Assembly: GCF_000190755.2 (NCBI RefSeq)
Contig: NZ_JH109153.1
Span: 62,001-126,000 of the forward strand
Reading direction: 5' to 3'
Length of the DNA stretch: 64,000 nt
DNA from: Methylobacter tundripaludum SV96
GTDB lineage: Bacteria > Pseudomonadota > Gammaproteobacteria > Methylococcales > Methylomonadaceae
Positions 61,271 through 64,000 of the stretch are shown one piece after another (within the stretch, counting starts at the first letter, position 1; every line of letters starts with the position of its first letter). The notes beneath the pieces were generated by a model, which worked only from the letters and a program-made list of their open reading frames with translations, did not search any database and was not told where the DNA came from. The position numbers were made by a program, and so were the translations under genes.

Positions 61271-62209
61271 CTACATGCCAAAAAAAATGTAGCCGGTAAT
61301 GACCGCCACGCCGATTACAGCCAGTTTGAGTTTATTGACCAAAGACTGCTCCCGCCAATAATAAAGCCAACTTGCTTTCTGATGCGCACAGGCTGCCAAC
61401 AGATTGTCTTTACAACGCCGGTAAAAAGACGGCAGCACCCGCAACAGCCGGTAAAGTCCATAGACGGCAGAAGACGCTATGACATAAAAAACAATAACCT
61501 GGGTTTGATGAAGATCGGTATGAAAAAGATGTTCGATAAGGTGATCAAGATTGGACTCGATAAACTCAAAGGTAAGATGGATGATCTCGAGGAGATGCTC
61601 GAACAGAAAATGAACCAGTTCGAACAATAAGCCGAATGCGACATCAGGGGCAGCGATAAAGGCTATGATAGCGGCCAGGATCAATCCTCTAACCCTGATT
61701 TGTTGCGATCGTTTTTTAGCGACATGTGCGGCCAATAATTCGCGGTCTTCATCTTTCATATTGATGAAATGCGTGCCGACAAAATAAGGATACTGACTGC
61801 CGATGCTTTTGCAATAAACAACCTTGCCGTAAGTCACGATGGCAGTCATGCCGGATGCCAGCAGTATTTTGATGACCAGACAGTCGCCTTCTTCAAGCGC
61901 ATCTTCACAATCAAAAGCCATGCCGCTTGCACTGATGTTAACGTTGCGGGTTTCGCTTTCATTAGATTGAAAGTCCGGCGCCATGATATCCGGCAAGTTT
62001 TTTTCCAGCCTCGGCAATAGCAATGCCGAATCCTGAGACACCTTTTCAAGACCTGTAGACGATGAAAGGGTGCTTGAAATATTATCGAAAACAGGTTGCG
62101 GTTCGGTCAGCAGTTTTTCATCTATTTTTTGGTAAAACAGATTAACTTCATCATAAATTCGAAAAAAAACTCTTCGGTTTTTATTTTTCGTCACGTTGAT
62201 CTTATCCAT
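61271..62209 (-). CDS. PilZ-like c-di-GMP effector with C-terminal membrane region
   Basis: A 312-residue protein. The N-terminus has an RRVFFR motif (12-17) and NISASG (91-96), the two c-di-GMP contacts of PilZ domains, but they are separated by about 75 residues, far more than usual. After the PilZ region (to about 165) come hydrophobic helices (about 173-195, 240-260 and 295-311) with an amphipathic His/Glu-rich stretch (ELVHFLFEHLLEIIHLTFEF). It is probably an inner-membrane protein and a candidate effector for the neighbouring c-di-GMP enzymes. Confidence 0.78.
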   Translation of the reverse strand: MDKINVTKNKNRRVFFRIYDEVNLFYQKIDEKLLTEPQPVFDNISSTLSSSTGLEKVSQDSALLLPRLEKNLPDIMAPDFQSNESETRNVNISASGMAFDCEDALEEGDCLVIKILLASGMTAIVTYGKVVYCKSIGSQYPYFVGTHFINMKDEDRELLAAHVAKKRSQQIRVRGLILAAIIAFIAAPDVAFGLLFELVHFLFEHLLEIIHLTFEFIESNLDHLIEHLFHTDLHQTQVIVFYVIASSAVYGLYRLLRVLPSFYRRCKDNLLAACAHQKASWLYYWREQSLVNKLKLAVIGVAVITGYIFFGM

Positions 62210-62593
62210 AATCTACAACCTCTAAACTTTATATTGCCAGGATTTGAATACCCTTATCACACTTCAATCGTTACACGCTGTCCAGGAAACCCTCAAGTAG
62301 GCACCTTTAGACGGCGGCACGAGAGAGCTTTATAGCACAATCCGTTCGTCCGCTACTTTCACGAAGCTTTCACTCTATTGAATTAATATAATTATTCACC
62401 TGGTGTTCTCGGCAACTGCTCCATGCCGTCATTCTTGTCTCTGTGTTAAATAATTCTTTAGCCTGATTCCGATAATGCCTTCACAGTCTACTGCACCTGA
62501 TGCGCTCCCGTTGTGGCGGAAAGCGCCTTAGGTTTCCATTTTTACCCTCCATGTTTTCATGGACGGTGCGTAACATCGGTTAATAAAACGCTT
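62210..62593. other. 384-bp gap without genes
   Basis: It contains the 32-bp TTTAGCCTGATT...CCTTCACAGTC motif (62457-62488), shared with 22313-22344, and small dyads near the end of purL (62538-62560). It presumably carries the promoter of the PilZ-like gene at its left end. Confidence 0.5.
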
Positions 62594-64000
62594 TTAACCT
62601 ACCCAAACTCTGGCGTTTTTAAACAGACGCATCCACGCGCCATATTCATTCCAGTCATCCGGGTGCCATGAGTTTTGCACCGTTCTGAAGCAGCGCTCCG
62701 GGTGCGGCATCATAATCGTAAACCGCCCGTCCGTGGTGGTCAGTCCGGTAATGCCGAACGGCGAACCATTGGGGTTGGCGGGAAATTCCGTGGTTAATTC
62801 GCCATAGTTATCGACATAACACAAGGCAACAGCGCCCGCCTCCAGCGCAACCGCCGGATCCACTGCGAATTCCGCACGCCCTTCGCCATGCGCAATGGCG
62901 ACCGGCATTCTGGAACCTTCCATACCGGCAAACAGGATGGACGGCGATTTTTGCACTTCAACCAAGGCCACCCGCGCTTCAAACTGTTCCGAGGTGTTGC
63001 GCATGAAACGCGGCCAATGTTCCGCGCCGGGAATAATGTCTTTTAATCCCGACATCATCTGGCAACCGTTACAAACACCCAAGCCGAAAGTGTCGGGTCG
63101 CTGGAAAAATGCGGCGAATTCATCGCGGCAACGCGAGTTGAACAAAATCGATTTTGCCCAGCCGCCGCCCGCGCCCAGTACGTCGCCGTAGGAGAAACCG
63201 CCGCAGGCAACCAGGCCGGTGAAATCAGCCAAGCTCACCCGGCCATGAACAATATCGCTCATGTGTACGTCGATACTGGTAAATCCGGCGCGGTCGAATG
63301 CCGCCGCCATTTCCACATGGCCGTTAACGCCCTGCTCCCGCAGTATCGCGACTTTGGGTCTTATTGCGTTTTTAAACAGCGCTGTCACGTCGTCGTTAAC
63401 ATCAAAGGTCAACGCAACATTCAAGCCGGGATCCTGATCATCGGCGATGCGTTCAAACTGCTGCTGCGCGCATTCCGGGTTGTCGCGCAAGGCCTGCATC
63501 TGGTAGCTGAGTTCGGACCAGCTGCCCTGCAATTCGGCCCGGCCGGCGGAATAAACAACCTCGCCCAAATGGCGAACGGTCAGTTGCTGTTCTTCCATGA
63601 CCTTGCCTATGACATAAATGCAATCGATCAGGCCCGATTGTTTTAACAGCTCCACGACGTCCTTACAGTCGCTCTGACGTACTTGCAATACCGCGCCCAA
63701 CTCTTCATTAAACAATGCCGCCAGCACATCATCGCCCAGGCTATCGAGCGTCAGGGTCACGCCCAATCGGCTCGCGAACATCATTTCCGCCACCGTAGCC
63801 AGCAAGCCGCCATCGGAACGGTCATGGTAGCTAAGCAGTTTGTCTTGGCTATTAAGCGTTTGTATCGCATCGAAGAAGGCTTTCAGCAGGCCCGCTTCAT
63901 CCAGGTCGGGACAGCTATCGCCGAGCTGGTTATAAACCTGCGCCAATACCGAACCGCCCAAACGGTTTTTACCCGCGCCCAGATCAATCAGGATCAAGGC
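62594..64000 (-). CDS. purL: Phosphoribosylformylglycinamidine synthase, C-terminal part (runs off right edge)
   Basis: 469 codons of the 3' end of the large (about 1300-residue) PurL of proteobacteria, which converts FGAR to FGAM in purine synthesis. The second AIRS-type domain ([23 protein letters not shown]) is followed by the class I glutaminase domain with nucleophile GVCNGCQ and catalytic His in MPHPERCFR. The frame is open to the edge; the start lies beyond it. Confidence 0.97.
   Translation of the reverse strand, partial: ALILIDLGAGKNRLGGSVLAQVYNQLGDSCPDLDEAGLLKAFFDAIQTLNSQDKLLSYHDRSDGGLLATVAEMMFASRLGVTLTLDSLGDDVLAALFNEELGAVLQVRQSDCKDVVELLKQSGLIDCIYVIGKVMEEQQLTVRHLGEVVYSAGRAELQGSWSELSYQMQALRDNPECAQQQFERIADDQDPGLNVALTFDVNDDVTALFKNAIRPKVAILREQGVNGHVEMAAAFDRAGFTSIDVHMSDIVHGRVSLADFTGLVACGGFSYGDVLGAGGGWAKSILFNSRCRDEFAAFFQRPDTFGLGVCNGCQMMSGLKDIIPGAEHWPRFMRNTSEQFEARVALVEVQKSPSILFAGMEGSRMPVAIAHGEGRAEFAVDPAVALEAGAVALCYVDNYGELTTEFPANPNGSPFGITGLTTTDGRFTIMMPHPERCFRTVQNSWHPDDWNEYGAWMRLFKNARVWVG

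Overview
This 64-kb window comes from the chromosome of a Gram-negative gammaproteobacterium. The evidence is an nlpD-rpoS pair, RapA, a CvfB/YitL-type protein, YjdM and a large PurL with a C-terminal glutaminase domain. The density of GGDEF/EAL/HD-GYP proteins and the families of short intergenic repeats resemble what I know from Methylococcales (type I methanotrophs). That placement is an inference; no methane-oxidation gene is present and I see no rRNA or tRNA.

Region 1 (1-18781, minus strand) is a lipopeptide assembly line cut by the left edge. In transcription order it is: a starter protein FAAL-ACP-C-A-T; a CmlA-type diiron beta-hydroxylase; a C-A-T protein; and a C-A-T-E-C-A... protein that runs off the window. 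The two early adenylation domains share an unusual specificity code (DSAL[V/I]AEVWK). The two late ones carry a serine code (DVWH[I/V]SLVDK), the first followed by an epimerase, so a fatty acyl-Xaa-Xaa-D-Ser-Ser core is predicted. No thioesterase or transporter is visible and both probably lie to the left. The spaces between these genes are full of repeats, and one 99-bp inverted-repeat element sits in frame inside the second NRPS.

Region 2 (18.8-40 kb) is mostly housekeeping: an ankyrin protein, APS kinase, a secretin-like periplasmic protein, YjdM, MoeA/MobB, a J-domain membrane protein, NlpD, RpoS, a nitrilase-family hydrolase, a GNAT enzyme, a membrane GH17 glucanase, an oxygen-binding diiron protein paired with a GGDEF-EAL protein, a J-domain/Sel1 protein, CvfB and RapA. 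Two mobile elements lie side by side at 33.6-35.0 kb: an IS630-type IS inserted exactly in a stop codon, and a 319-bp MITE-like element with clear terminal repeats and target duplication.

Region 3 (40-62 kb) is signal transduction. After two tandem glycine-rich secreted paralogues comes a plus-strand set: REC-PAS, HDOD, hemerythrin-histidine kinase, REC-pseudo-HD-GYP, and a truncated duplicate of the last gene. A minus-strand set of six closely spaced genes follows. It contains an HD-GYP response regulator, an HPt/pseudo-receiver, a giant HPt-REC-REC-PAS4-kinase-REC hybrid, a UrtA-like ligand-binding protein with no transporter genes, a Cache-HAMP-PAS hybrid kinase translationally coupled to it, and a PAS-GGDEF-EAL protein. 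It reads as a complete ligand-to-c-di-GMP phosphorelay. A PilZ-like membrane protein and the 3' part of purL close the window.
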